A DNA stretch of 64,000 bases from Daedaleopsis sinensis (Eukaryota; Basidiomycota; Agaricomycetes; Polyporales; Polyporaceae): assembly GCA_033807695.1 (NCBI GenBank), contig CM066310.1, positions 248,001 to 312,000 on the forward strand, given 5' to 3'. Made by a program: the position numbers and the translations under genes. Under the pieces are notes generated by a model that saw only the letters and a list, made by a program, of their open reading frames with translations, ran no database searches and was not told the DNA's origin. Below, piece by piece: positions 1 through 13,800 of the stretch; the stretch's first letter is position 1, and every line of letters starts with the position of its first letter.

Positions 1-1700
1 TCGTATTGAAGGTGCCGGTGAAGGAGGCGACTCGCGCACTCCGGACAAGATATCGATGCTGCATATGGCAAGATCGTCCAGAAAGCCTAAGGCTATATAT
101 ATAGCTACGTATACGCCCAGCACATCCTCATCCTCATCTCAGATCGCACCCACAGAAGCGCGTGGGTGCGTATACTGAACGCCGCTCGGGCCCACTGGCA
201 GCCGCACACCGAATCCCGATATCTGTATTTCCCGCGCAGACGTGCACCGGCACGCATCGCGTCGCGCGCAGGACGATGCATGCGCACGTACGGCGGCAGG
301 CACGCGCACGTACGCTGTTCCAGAGCTCTCCCCTCCGACCCTGGTAAGCACCCGATCGGACGGGGCGCGAGGAATGCTCCGAGAGGCCGACGGCACGTAC
401 GCATGCACAGACGAAGAAGCGTAAGCTGCCAGCTGGGCCATGCGGCGGTACCTCGTCCTTCCCTTCAGCTGGTGTCGACCGGCAGAATCGCTATCGGTGG
501 ACCTCTCGTCATAATCAAACCTAAATGCACCCGCCCTGGCCGTACTCGTCCCGCCCACCCCGGCCGTTGCGTGGCGTGCCTCTGCCACCGATGCGTCCCC
601 CGCGCAGTACAGTATACGTATACGTATCACTCCAAGATGGCCGGACACTGCAGTGTGACCGCGCGCGCCCAATCTCCACTGGGGCTTGATGAATTCGACG
701 TGCCAGTGCCCGCACCGGCTTCGGCTTCGGGCCCGCGTCAAACTCGAGATCAACCCCCGTAGAACGCCGTAGTACGCCCGTATTCGGGACCTTGCGCGAC
801 GCGCACTCGACGTGCGGACGTAATATGTACCCTCCTCAGCTGCCATGGATCATTGCAGTAATAGTGGCTAGGGAGGGGGCGCGTGCCACCAGACCAATCA
901 TCCGTGCGTGTGTTTCATTTGCAAGGCGCAGGATGCAGGAGCATCTCACCCTGGCAGGGAGGAGATGCGATCGCGAGACGATTACGTTAGGCTCGCCGAG
1001 TACTGGCCACGTTCTCTCCACACTCGGTAACTCTCGCGTCTCCACTGCGCATAGAGGCGCATTCATCGATTCGACCTACATCAGGACATCGATACGTATA
1101 CGGTATACGTGCCTAGCCCGACACACGTCAACACGAGACTCTGCAGCTGGCGGGCCGCGACAGCTTGAGGAAGCACCACCGTGACAGCCCGGGGAGCGGC
1201 GGGGGACAGTGCGCCGGATCCAAGACCCTCTCGCGATCAACCAAGGAAGACGGAGGGAGTCGAGTCGGGGTCGAGGTCCGCGCTCCACCCCCTTTGGGAC
1301 GGTCGCGCCGCGCCGCGATCCCTGATGCGTAGCAGTGACATCACAGCTCATCGCAGCGTGACGGCGCGCAGCGCCACATGCCCGCGTCGTCGTCGTCCTC
1401 AGCCCGCAAGGTTCCGGCGACCGCGTACCCATGCCCATGCCCATATCCATATCCATATCCGGAACTCGATTGCCTTCGCAGCAGTGTTGACATTCGCATG
1501 GACAGCTCAGACGCTAGCGCTCGGGCCCTGTTCCGCGTCGTAGCCCCCGGCCGCGGGCCAGCGCTGCAGTCAACGTTAACGTTAACGTTAACAAGCATGC
1601 ATACACGCGCGGAAGCCTGCGCGCCGTCACCGATCCTGACAGACTCGGACGCCGCGCACTGCGACCAGCGGCGGCGCGTCTACGCGCCGCACCAATCCAC

Positions 1701-1728
1701 CCGCCAGCCGCCAGCCGCCAGCCGCCAC
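1701..1728. repeat. Heptamer tandem array (CAGCCGC)n
   Basis: About four head-to-tail copies of a 7-bp unit. One of at least ten 7-bp-period arrays in the non-coding parts of this window. Confidence 0.8.
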
Positions 1729-2840
1729 CCGCACCGTGACTGGCTCTCGGGCACGTCGGGGAGGACGCCCGCCGGGCATATGCATGCCGCCGAGTTCATG
1801 CATCATGCATAATGCATTACGCATCCCCTGCAGTAGATGCCGCGCAGGGAGGCGTTTGCGTTTCCTGCGCCGACCGACGTCCGTGAGTTCGCGCGCATCG
1901 GCGATCGCCATTCGCGACGCACAAGTCAGGAAGATTACGGGTTAAGTACTCGTAATGTTCCCTCGCTGTCGGACTCGCAGCAGTGCGCATGCACGCGTGC
2001 CACCATTGAACATTAATTGCGGCTCAGAGCAGAGCGCCTTGGTAGGTGCGACACCGCCTGTGTATCTGCGAGGGTACGAGGTCACCGGTCAGACAAAGAA
2101 CTAGAGCTGAATCGGGTGCTTACGCCTGGTTCAACTCACCGGCACCGTAGGCTCGTCGGCGCCGTTTGCTGTAAGCGTCGGAACGAGCACTGGTGACTGG
2201 GCGACGGTCAACGGCCATCGTCCGATTGCTCGAGCCGTCCGCGTCATCGGATGCCCCAGGACAATGATGTGAGCTTTTCGGTTTCCCGCAGAGTCTGTTG
2301 GGGGTTGAACGTTGAGCGTTGAGTCTCGCGGCGAAGCGGTGCGTGCACTATCAAGATCGTTAATAGTTATAACCACAGGCAGCTCCAGTCACTGTATGAT
2401 ACAGATACAATGGTTGGTGAATGACTTACGCTTGGGGGCTACGCTAGCGGATCGTTGATCATCAGCACAGACCCGACCCTCCATGCCAGTGGCAGGATGT
2501 CCACGATAAGTATACCGCGCCCTACCTCGTGATCAAATCCAATACGACCTTGGAGCGGTCTCGATGCTTGTGGAGCGGCGAGCGTACCCGTACGGATTGA
2601 ATGAGACCGTCCACACGAAGACGAAGTGAGTTCTACATCACATTGAGAAGGTCGGCCCGCGACGCTCAACGCTGGTAAAGCCGCCGTAAATCATAGGCAT
2701 CTACGGCGCACGAGTGCTCCTCCGCGCAACATCTGCGACATCACGTCAGAGAAACGCACGTTATAGTTATAGCAGTCCGAGTCGTACCGTGTGCACAGAC
2801 AACATCCGTCATCGTCAACTACTCTGAGTCCTCGACTTAC

Positions 2841-2867
2841 CGTTCAACGTTCACCGTTCAACGTTCG
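2841..2867. repeat. Heptamer array of the GTTCAAC type
   Basis: Units CGTTCAA, CGTTCAC, CGTTCAA and CGTTCG follow each other with a 7-bp period. A related array (TGTTCAC) lies at 3157-3185 and another (CGTTCAA) at 28275-28296. Confidence 0.7.
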
Positions 2868-5800
2868 ACTCCGACCTTGCTTCCGAGTCAAGTCTCCTGT
2901 GAGCTCGATACTGGATACTCCCCCAAGCCCGGGCCGGTGATCGTGCACCCGTCGTGCTCTTGATGTCCTCGCCTCCGCCTACAAGCTTCAAGTTGGACTC
3001 GAAGAGTCGCGTGCAAGACGACGACGACGACTCGGAGGGCGTCGCTGCCGCTCCGAAGACATCACCGTAGCGGCACCCGGTCAGGCTCCGAGTCGGTCTG
3101 CGTGGCAGCCTGAGAGATGTCAGCGGAAGCAGAAGCGTCCTCGGTTCCAAGTTGGATTTCACTGTTCACTGTTCACTGTTACGTTGAACGGTGAACGTTC
3201 AGGGCTAACTTGAGTACCTGCTCGAGCTCGAAGGTCGGGAAGACGAGAGCCGAGCTCGAATTTCTCTGGCGACACCGACGCGTGCCAGTGCCAGTGCCAG
3301 TGAGCTGCGGACTCGGGTATGGGTATGTCAGAGGTCACGCTGTCGGTGTCGGTTTCGTATCCGAGTCGTCCATCAGCTTGTACTCGGGCACGGTCTTGCC
3401 CACGAGGGGCTCTATGAGAGCGTCCAAGATTATGCAGCCCATGAGAGAAGCTCGACGAGCCTGAACGCAGTGCGACTGTGCGGGCTTGACTCGGAGGATG
3501 GAGTGACGGTCCTTTGCGATCCGGTCTGATGCACAAGTTAGGCCCGCCGGTCGTGTTTGAACAACGGAGATACAGTACTCACAAGCTCAGCCGCTACTAG
3601 TAGCACATCTTCCGAGTCCAGTACGCATGGCTTCGGATGGTGGATCCTCGAGAGCAGAAAGCATGGCTTAATTTTAACTTAAAGTTTAGAGGTCAGCGGC
3701 GCCGAGCCTGTGTGTGCGAGCTTGGAATCATACAGAGGAGGCTCTGTTGCGTCATAAATCCTAGGCCGGACCGTCCATGTATCGACAAAGATGTCGAATC
3801 ATCGGAGGGTGAACTTGACGGTGCTGGGCGAACTGTTGAAAGAGAGGAACAAGGGCGTGACCGCCGCCGTCACGATGGGGAAGCTGGAAGGCAGTGCCCC
3901 GGGCCGGATAGCGTTTACACTCTGCGAACTTGAACGTTTGAACCTTCCCACCACCATGCTCCTCCGACTCCTCTTCGAAAACAGCGAAACTGTATCCACC
4001 TCGAGCTCCTCATCCTTGCAGATGTGGGATTCCGTTTTTAACAAGTCTCAATCAGCGGACCAAACGAAAATACTTTATGGGAACAGGTATACTTGTTGAT
4101 TATCACACGTATGTTCTGGCAGCTCCGCATAGCACACTAGGACGACCCTTCTAACGCATCATAGAGAGCCATACATACCATAAATGCCAACTTGGATCAT
4201 ACACTCACTGCCATACGTGAGCCCACCGCCAGGATGTACGTACGGCCATGCCAGCACGGACCTCCCGCTCCCATGGCCAGTGCTTGCGAATTTCGACCTA
4301 GGCACTCGTCATCAATTACACCTTCAAAGCTTCACGCTTCCAGAACGCCGCCCCGCTCCCCGCACGGTCCACTCACATGCCCACAGACACACAGCACGTC
4401 ACGTATTCTCCTGCCACGGCACCCGGCACCCGCCCCGCTGCGCACATAAACCGCCTCCCACCTCTTCTCTGGCCATACTACCCGGGCCAAGTTGGAATGC
4501 ACCTCCTCCTCGCATAGCACGTCCCGTCGCACCAGTATCCCACATTCTCAATCACGGAAGCCCGCGGACACAGTAAGAGCCTTGACAGCTGCTAGAGAGG
4601 CAGATACCCCGCTTGACTCGCTCACTCCGCACTGAGGCCGTATCGACAGGTGCGCACCCACTGCCTCTACACGGTAGCGTTGCGGACCACTGGCAGGAGA
4701 CGCACATCATACCTCAATTTCGAATTCGCGAGTCTCGTCAGTCACATTCACGGGCCACGGGCCCCGAGTCTAGGCTAACGCTTCGACAGATCTGCACACA
4801 TCAGGCTGTGCACACTGCAACTGAAGCTCGGCTCGGCGGCTGAAAGGTCGACGAACATGTCGTCCGGCGGTACGTCGACGCGTTCTAATCGGTCGAGGAT
4901 CCGATAGAACCGTACTCACCCTGCTTCCAACACAGATGGCATCGAGCACAACCATGTACTCCAGCACGTCGCGCCAGCCCTGGATCTGCGCAAGCGACAG
5001 GCGGAGTACGCTTCGACTCGGAGCTGGACCAGTACTGGCAGGCTAGAAGTGCCACTGGCCAGCTGCGCAGTTGGCGATCTAACCGAACGCTCCGACAAAA
5101 GGCTCGTTCAGCGGGGGACACTCCGAACCATGATCTCGATCTCAAGTCAGTTACTTCCGGATCCTCCTTCGGAATACGGTGACGCCGGCCAGGTGCTCTT
5201 CATTGCGCCTGAGCTAACAGTGACTCAGGACAGCAGTGGAGTTCGACTCATTCTGCAGATCACTCTGGCCGCAAAATTGCCTCGCTCGCGTGGTTCTCGC
5301 GAGCTCATCCATGTACCGCCGGTGGATCAAAGCACATACATACCACTCGGGGTCAACGTCAGTTCGCAGGTCTGAAGCATCCGGTCTCATCCGTCCGCTA
5401 TCGAACAGACCGTCAATAATCACACTGGCAGAATGCTCCAAACCGGAGCCCGCGCTGAGCTGAAGATCCCCTCTGACCTCCGATCGGACTCGGTTCGTTC
5501 TCAGCGGAACAGGGTCTGGACGACGTTTCGAGGGCTTGAACGCGTCCGACACAATCAAACTTACTTCCTGCTTGGAAGCCGCTTAACTGCGCAATTCTGA
5601 CTTTGTTGACGTCGACGTTCTCCTCTGCATGCGAAGCCGACCTATCTCCCTCAAATATATGTGTCATACGACTAGTTGGTACAGCCTCCCGGGCGCCGGG
5701 CACGCTCGTCAGCACGCTCTGAGGTCGATGCTCCTTCATCACAGTGCTCCTTCATCACGGTACGCTGTACTTGGGCGAGTACTCTACTCGGGTGCTGGTC

Positions 5801-6610
5801 GATTGACGGTGCCAAAACTCTCTCGCTTCGCTCTGTGTCAGGCGTGGCTCACGACTTCGAAGTTGGCGCCAGTGCAGTGTATACCGGAACTCTGTACGCC
5901 GCCGCTGACATCCTGCCACCAGCCATGGTTGATCGTCTTGCCAGACGCAGACACCAGCCAAAGGACGCTTGGGCAGCGCAGCGCAGCGTCTCGTTGGTTC
6001 AGCGCTGTCCATCTGATACTTGATCATGCACGTCGTGGCTGCCGGAACATGCGAAACGATAACCACAGGCTGTCGAGGATCACAGGCCCCTCTTGTGGGT
6101 AGATAGAAATTAGAAATACCTTAGCCCAGGCCCACCGGGTATATGTGTTCAACGCCTCCTCGGTGCCTCCTCGCTCGGGCATGTAGAAATACAATTCCTG
6201 TCGCGGAGACGGGGAACCCCGAGCCTCCTCTGCTCGTCGAACTGCGTGGAGCGTGCTTCATGCCGCATTTGTGGCGGTTACAAGAGACCTCGTGCGCCCG
6301 AATGCGACAACGTGGTACTCAGGTAATTGAATACATGTCTGCACACGGTCATTGCCTCATGCTCGCCCTGCATCCAGTCTACACGAGTGATATCGTTATG
6401 CCATTCGAGCGTCTCCCTGAGCCCCCCGAACGCAGCACCCCGACGGCTGCCGACCGACCGACCGACCGAGTGTTCGAGATGCACAGGCGCCTCGTAGCCG
6501 CGCCACGACAGAAATACGAAGGTTATAGTTCCATGAAGAAAGAAGGTACGCGCCCCGCACCGCCCCGCCCCGCCGCAAAGTGGAGCCGCGTCGTGAATCT
6601 GCTCGCGAAC

Positions 6611-6637
6611 TCCAGGTTCCAGGTTCCAGGTTCCAGG
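6611..6637. repeat. Heptamer array (TTCCAGG)n
   Basis: Nearly four copies of TTCCAGG. The corresponding place in the other arm of the inverted duplication (45828-45861) also holds a heptamer array, but with different units. Confidence 0.8.
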
Positions 6638-9600
6638 CCTCAGGCGCGCGGCACGCAGTACCGTTTCGATCTGCCGACCTAGCAGCCTGGGACTGGCGCT
6701 TGAAAGCTTGAAGGGTGCCGGTGAGGCTTGAGCTAGCTCGAGGCGTTTCGAGGGCGGCTGGGGGACGTCGATGACGAGCATTCTGCACCGTGCGCACCGG
6801 AGTCAGTCGCGGGCGTCGTCGGCCGACGTGGTCTTGCGTCAAAGGGAGAGGGGTGCTGTAGTGCTGTCCGAGTACCTTCGCCCGTGCCTTCGAGTTCGCG
6901 GTCGAGGTCCGTGTCGAGTACAATGTTTCCTTGCGCATCCCAGGCACAGCCTCAGGCCTGAGGCCTCAGGCCTAATGCATAATGTGTGGGGCTGCTGGGG
7001 CGTAGCGGGGGTTGAACGTTGGCTATGAGATGGCCGCCGGCTTGTAAGGAGTAAGGTATCGGCACGATCACGAACATGTCGACCACGTCTCCGGGTCTTG
7101 CTTGGCAGGCTATCCACCAGCTCGCCCGAGCTGCTGGAATGAAGGAGTGGGAGTTCCGAAGCACGGTGTTGACCTGCAAAAGGTTCAACACTGGGGAGCG
7201 CTCTCCATACACTTCTCTGCCGGACAAAGTATACGTGCGTAGATGCGCGAACCTGCGCAATCCTCGGGACTTTCTCCGCGTTTTTCGGCCTACCGACTAC
7301 ACCCCGATGGATATGGACTCCGCGCAGAGAACGTAGAAAGCAACGAGGCGTTGATGGGGGAGGACGAGGAATCTTCTGGAGGACAGTGGACAAACGAGTG
7401 TTGATTAATAATCGCCGACTTACACGATATGGGGTGAGCGAATCATGCGAGCCCGGGCCCTGCAGTGTTGTTCTTTGCATAGCTTGGGAGTTCGGTCAGA
7501 GAACATCGGAATGTGAAGACGCGGAGTGTATAGCTACTGCGGGCCAGATGGCCTATGCAGCTCCTCCATCCATGTGCTGCGGATATAAGGTGAAAGAAAC
7601 CTAATCAGGTAATCAGGTGTGGTCTACCCTAGCACGTACCACTGACCAGGGTTTGGCCTGTGCGTCGCGCGCGGAAGACAGAAAGTACTAGTGCAATACC
7701 AATGCACCGCCCTGGAGTTGATGCGCGGAATTACCGCAACGGCCGAGGTTTCCGTGCACGACGCGGCCAGCCTTGCTGAAGAGCGCTGCAGAAGCAACAG
7801 GAATAGAAGTCGCACATACGTCATGGGCCGACACATACATGACGCACGTTGATATTGACCCGTCATCCTGTTCAGCAGCACAAAGTCCCCTCTGCATCTG
7901 TCGAGAGGCAGGAGGGGGAATGAAGGGGCCCGGTGGGGGCGTCTTGCAATCGACTCTCGTAACGACAATCCGGTACCAGGGGCGGGGCGACATCTTGGTC
8001 ACTGCGGCCCGTTGCGCTCTATTGGTGCTGGCCGACAGTGTTGTATTCGCGGCCATGTCGGGGGAAGGGGGCGGCGGGAGAAGTAGCGCGAACCGAAACA
8101 TGTGCTTAGTAATGGCATGTCTTCGGGGAAGCCCTTGCACGTCGAGCTAAGGGATATCGACATCTGCAGTGACGATGACGGTAAGATGCCCCAGGCTTAC
8201 GTACAGCGGCCTATGCCTTGCAAATGCTTCCAAACGAATGGCTCGAGAATATGTCGGCGCCCGGCCACTCGACGTCGGGCGAGTCTACTCGGGAGCGTGA
8301 TATCAAGAACGCATGCGCAGGCGTCAGCGAGAGAGTTCCAAGGGAGAGTTGGGTAGGGCACATGCCTTGTGAGTGCGTCAGTGTTGTGCGCACAGTGAAC
8401 GGGTTCACGCCTGTGTCGGCGGGGCGCTACGCCATGGCACAATCGGGCAACGAACCTCCGCGAATAGTAGACCGAACTTCTTCCTCCTCCTGCCCCTCCT
8501 CCTTCGCACTCGAGCAGGCACGTATCGAGCGCGCTCTAACGAGAGAGTCTCACATGCAAGGACAAGATGTAGTGGGCATCTGTGCGCCAACGAGAAGTGG
8601 TCTCTGACGTGGATGGCGATGAGGACGTGGGAGCCGTGTACGCACCTGGCGGCTAGCAGTGCTAGACCCTGCTTCAGACCCTCGGAGCAGGCCTGAGCGA
8701 GGCCTGAGCCGACCGTAGAGGAACGACGATGGATATTTGGATGTGCCGCAAGCTCGGGTGCGCTGCAGTGCATGCGAGTCGTCGCTGTCAAAGGCCCGGC
8801 AGCCCTCTGGCCGCTCTACCCCAGGTCCTGCGCCATAGCGGTGAGAGCAACGTCAACGAAGAGGACAAGGCAGGGCTTTCGCATGCCTCCGCGCAACTCT
8901 ATCCTTATCCCGGCACCTAGACGGCACACGTCCGCGGGTGGATGACAGAGGCTGTGACCGGTGCCTTATCCCAGACGTCAGCGGACGTCCATGGGTTGGA
9001 TTGACGGCATTGCTGCTGCAACTGGGTGCAGCGGGACCTGCCTTCCATGTTTCGATACCGATACGGGAGGTCGGGCGTGAGATCTTGAGACCTGAAGCTG
9101 AAGCCTGAAGTCCATGAGCTGCGGCACTGATTGCAAGGATGCACGTAACAAAGCTTAGGATGTAAACCGCGCAACCTTCTGGCGGCTCTGGGAGCGCCTT
9201 CGCTGTAATGTGCGTGCTCTGAGACTTCCCGTGAGTTCTGGTGTACCTGACACGACCTCTGGCAGCGTTGCGTCAGAGCCTGAGGTCGATAGAGTCCGAG
9301 GAGGTGCGCGGGTTTTACTGATGCGAAAGTGCAGTGAAAACGACGACGAGCTATCATACTAGCGTCGAATTCAACATCCGAGATGTCTCCGTGTGTATCA
9401 GAAAAATGGCCGGGACGATGATGCGAGATAGAGGATGGAGGAACAACTTGGTCTGATTTCCCGTCCTGGCACCTGCAGGCGTCAGTGTACCCTTTCCCAC
9501 GTTGGGCGTTTATGGAGTTTTACAACATCAGCAGTGACAACTCCTCCTCCTGACGATTACCGTAGGTTCAAGCTCCCCGCGACGCTTATGCATCCACCGA

Positions 9601-10742
9601 TTGAGGTTGGTTTCCCATGCTGTCGCATGCTTCTCAACCGAGCTGATAGACTTTTGACCGCTCTCAGACCAACCATGCAGGCAATTCGAATTCCAGCCTG
9701 CCTCTAGCTCGAAGTTGCAGATTCTTCATCCTGGCCGCACACCAATAAGGCGTGATTAGCGGATCTTTGTGCACTCCGACCACCCGGAGTGGGATCTGCG
9801 CTCGTTCCAGTGGCAATTTGCGTGCGCTTCGTGAAGCTCGAGGCCCCAATTCCTGTGCAGCGACGCTTACGCTCGCGGCGGTCTTCCAAGCCCTCGACGT
9901 TCTCCCCCAAATGGCAGCCGAGCAGAGCAGCCGGCATCGGCATCGCTTGGTCGCTCGCACGCACATCTCACTGGACTTCGAGTGCTGGGTGCTTAGCGTC
10001 TCTCCACCAAGCTCGGAGTCGGGATGCAATGACGGCTGAAGAATGGAGGCACACCTCCCACGAGCCACACAATCGCGGCACCCCGTCGCTCAGGAAGATG
10101 AATGTCCTTGTGGGTGATCAATGGCCTCGTATGTTAATCCAAACACCACTCTGATTCTATAACGCCGTCAGGCTCGCGTGGATGACGCCAGGCTTGAGCC
10201 TCGAGCGTCCCCTATCGGTAGTGCGGGGGTACGTCGGGCGGCACCCACATGATGCAAAATGATGCATACGCAAGATTGTGACCGGTCCAGCGCCCACGAA
10301 CCACACGTTGAGCCGAGCTGCCCTTGCCCGCGTCAGATGCAGGGTTTACGGAACTAGCGAGACTAGGGATCAAGATCGCAGATTCCCCGATGTGTGACGG
10401 GAAGGCGTGTTATCGTCCTAGCTAAGCACGCACCGTGGTGGGTGGGAGGGCGCAGCGCCGAGTCTCTCGTCAGCGTGTCTTATGTCACACCAACAACGCC
10501 GGCATTGGTTGTGACTGGTGACTTTGATACCGCGGCGTTCGCAATGCGCGCAGGTACACCCTTCGCTTCCTCCCAGCTGCCTCTGTCCATCTTCGTTGTT
10601 TGTCACTATCCTGATGGAACATCCCGTTAGCCTGTCTTCACGACGTGTGTGCTATGAAACCCTGGTACGGCCACGGCACATGCCGTTGTGGACGAGAGAT
10701 GTCTACCCCTACTGGACCCGCTCCTGCTCCCCTACGTGTAGC

Positions 10743-10750
10743 TATATAAG
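10743..10750 (+). promoter_or_regulatory. TATA box of GT2 copy 1
   Basis: TATATAAG lies 138 nt before the start codon of the GT2 gene. The same element sits at a similar distance in front of copy 2 (31616-31622) and copy 3 (42043-42050). Confidence 0.6.
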
Positions 10751-10880
10751 GTCCTTTGAGCCGCTATGATCCCCCCCAGGTCGGTCCTCCCCGTCGTACT
10801 TTCATCCCTCTGCACGTCGCTGTTATCTCACTCCCACTAGACTATCCCTAGTGCCCGTGTAGTATCTCAGCCCGCCCGCC

Positions 10881-13800
10881 ATGGACTACGACGCCTACGA
10901 CGCTCTCCTCCACCACATCTTCAAGCAGGTATGTGTCTCTTCCTCCGCCTCCCCCTCTCAATCATGCTCCTCCTCGTTCCCTGCCTCCCGTTCACCGCTC
11001 GCCGTTCCCTGTCCCTCACTGCCGCTGACGCTGACGCCGACTGATCCTAGACGCAAGGAGATGCGTGGTTCAAGCCATCAGAGGAGAACATCCACGCCGG
11101 GGTCTGCATTCGCGTCGACAGCGGCACCTTCCGCGTCTTTCCGTACGAGAACCCGCACCTCGAGCCCTTCGAGGCCGCCGTGCATCTGCTCAACCCCGTC
11201 GTCGCCGTCAAGCTCCGCAGCGCGGCGATCAACGCGTCGCTCGCCACAGTGTGCGTGTTCTGTCCCTCCCAGGCCGTGGTGCAAGATTGCTCATCGATGG
11301 ATGTGGGACCTGCAGGAAACAAGATGCGGATGCGATCTACATTGACCAGAACACGCGGATACAGGTCCTTGATACCATCTCGCTCCTTGGAACCGCCGAC
11401 AAAGAGCAGTGCGGTGCGTTCATTGTGAGTACTGTCCCCATCCGTACACCGTGCACCGCTTCCTCGGCCGAGGGCGCTGGGCCAGATGACGACACCCAGC
11501 GCTCGCGCGTCCTCCCTCAATTGAGAGCATCTATCCCTGTCCCTGTCTCTAATGCCCCCGCTGTCGCCGTCCTGATTGCGCCTGCTTACGGTTCTGATTG
11601 GGTGCACAGCGCGACGAGCGGGTGCTGATCGTCTGGTCGTACAACCTCGACAACATCATCCCGACCTGCCACGACTTCGAGGGCAAGCTCATCAAGCTCG
11701 TGTGGAAGCACCGCTCCGACAACCTCTCCATCGCGTCCGTCAGCTTCCCGTCGACGAACGTCTCGTCTGAGGCGCACCTCGCCGAGAAGCCCCAGGAGGA
11801 GGCCGACGTGACCACCAAGGAGGTCGACGCGACCGCGCGGACGCAGCCCGCGAAGGACAAGAAGAAGAAGAAACGCTTCTGGGGGTTCTCGTACTGGGTC
11901 GCAGACAAGGACGATGTGGAGAAGACCGCGGAGGGCCCGTCGCCCCGGCCGATCCGCCTGATCGCCCCGTTCTACAACGGGCTCGGAGTCGCCATGTCCA
12001 TCTGTGAGTACCTGTGCTTCCACGTAGGTTACCTGTGCTGAACACCGGTGGACAGTGTTCATCTCCAGCGGAATCGCTATCATGCTTGAAGAGTCGCTCC
12101 TCGACGGGCGGTGGGAGCGCTGGGCTCTGTTAGTCACCGCGCCGTTCTTGCTCTGCGTGTCACTCGTACGTCGCCGCCGCGTCTCCGTGTGCTGTGATAG
12201 AGGTTGACATGTGTCCCCTCCCAGTTCTTCTGTTTGCAGATCATCAGCAACGTCTCCTATGTGTGCGTCCGACCGCTCTCTGCATGTCCCCCATACGGAC
12301 TGAGGGAAAGCTGACGCCCTTTCGTAGCCTCGGGCCAGTGTCGCAGTTCCACGAGAACTCGAAGTACTACTCCGCCATCCGCCCCGCGCCGAACAAGCTC
12401 GTTGACTCGTATCTGCCGCACATCTCGATACAGATGCCGGTCTACAAGGAGAGCCTGAACGAAACGATGTAAGTACGCCCTCAGATCCCACCCCCAGATC
12501 CCCCCTCCCGCGTTGCGGTCCCATGCGCGCGTTGAGCGCTCCATGGGATATGCTCGAAGTGGCTTGCACCCGCCCTCCCGCGACGCGCTCTATCCGGATC
12601 CCGAGATCCCCCTCGCACACACGCTGATGATCTCACGCAGCGCGCCCTCCGTGTACTCGCTCAAGAAGGCCATGCAGACCTACGCCCGTCAGGGCGGCAC
12701 GTCCTCGATCTTCATCAACGAGGACGGCATGCAGCTGCTCTCCCCCGAGGACCAGGTCGTGCGCAAGGCGTTCTACGCCGACCACAACATCGGTTGGGTC
12801 GCGCGCCCGCCGCACTCATCCGCGCCCGACGGGTACAAGCGCGCGGGCCGCTTCAAGAAGGCGTCGAACATGAACTACGGCCTCGCGCTCTCGCTCAAGC
12901 TAGAGACGCACCTCGCGGCGCTCGAGGCGGAGGGCGCGGCGGAGGACGTCGACGGGCCGCTCGAGGACCGCGCGCTTGAGCTCGCGCTCGAGGACATGTT
13001 TGCCGAGAGCGGCGGGCGGCACCGCCCGTGGGCCGCGAACGGGCGCTCGATCCGCGTGGGAGATGTCATCCTCATCGTCGACTCGGACACGATCGTGCCC
13101 GAGGACTGCCTGCGCGACGCGGCGCGCGAGCTCGCGGAGAGCCCGGAAGTCGCGATCATCCAGCACGAGTCGGACGTGATGCAGGTCGCGCACCACTATT
13201 TCGAGAACGGGATCGCGCACTTCACGCGGCGCATAAACAAGTGCATCAGCGTCGGGTGCGCGAATGGGGAGGTCGCGCCGTTCGTCGGGCACAACGCGTT
13301 CCTGCGCTGGAGCGCGCTGCAGGACGCGGCGTTCGTGGACGAGGCGGACGGGAAGACGAAGATCTGGAGCGAGACGAACGTGTCCGAAGACTTCGACATG
13401 GCGTTGCGCCTGCAGCTCGCTGGCTACATCATCCGCTGGGCGACGTACTCCGAGGGCGGGTTCAAGGAGGGCGTGTCGCTGACGTGCGACGATGAGCTCA
13501 ATCGCTGGCAAAAATACGCATATGGTGCGTGGTCTTGATGCTCCAGGTGCTGGTATTATCTGCTCACTCTGGACGCGCGGCGTCGGACAGGCTGCAACGA
13601 GCTGATATTCAACCCGCTCATTGACTGGTGGCGCATGGGGCCAATCACGAAGCAGCTCCGGACGTTCATTTGGTCCAACGCTCCAGTGCACTACAAGATC
13701 AGCATGATGGCATGTACGTGTATCTGACCCTAAATAGCTGGGATAGTCGCTGACCGTATTACTCGCAGATATGTTCTCGTATTGTTAGTCTTTATTGTTT

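Larger units (their letters stand above)
1..3650. other. Gene-free stretch rich in simple repeats
   Basis: I see no gene here. Open frames on both strands are short and repetitive, without splice-supported continuity. The DNA carries many short tandem and palindromic repeats: CATATC/CCATGC around 1430-1465, GTTAAC around 1570-1592, a CAGCCGC heptamer array at 1701-1728 and GTTCAAC-type arrays near 2841-2867 and 3157-3200. Confidence 0.6.

Noticed and set aside
7076..7336. Open frame starting MSTTSPGLAWQ, in a block matching 45220-45480
   Set aside because: The matching sequence in the other arm is frame-shifted and interrupted, so there is no sign of protein-level constraint.
9664..10068. 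Open frame whose counterpart at 42719-43081 in the other duplication arm has a similar start and end
   Set aside because: Aligning the two by eye shows indels of one or two bases that move the frame between conserved ends, and both begin with GTG. This is shared non-coding ancestry, not a conserved protein.
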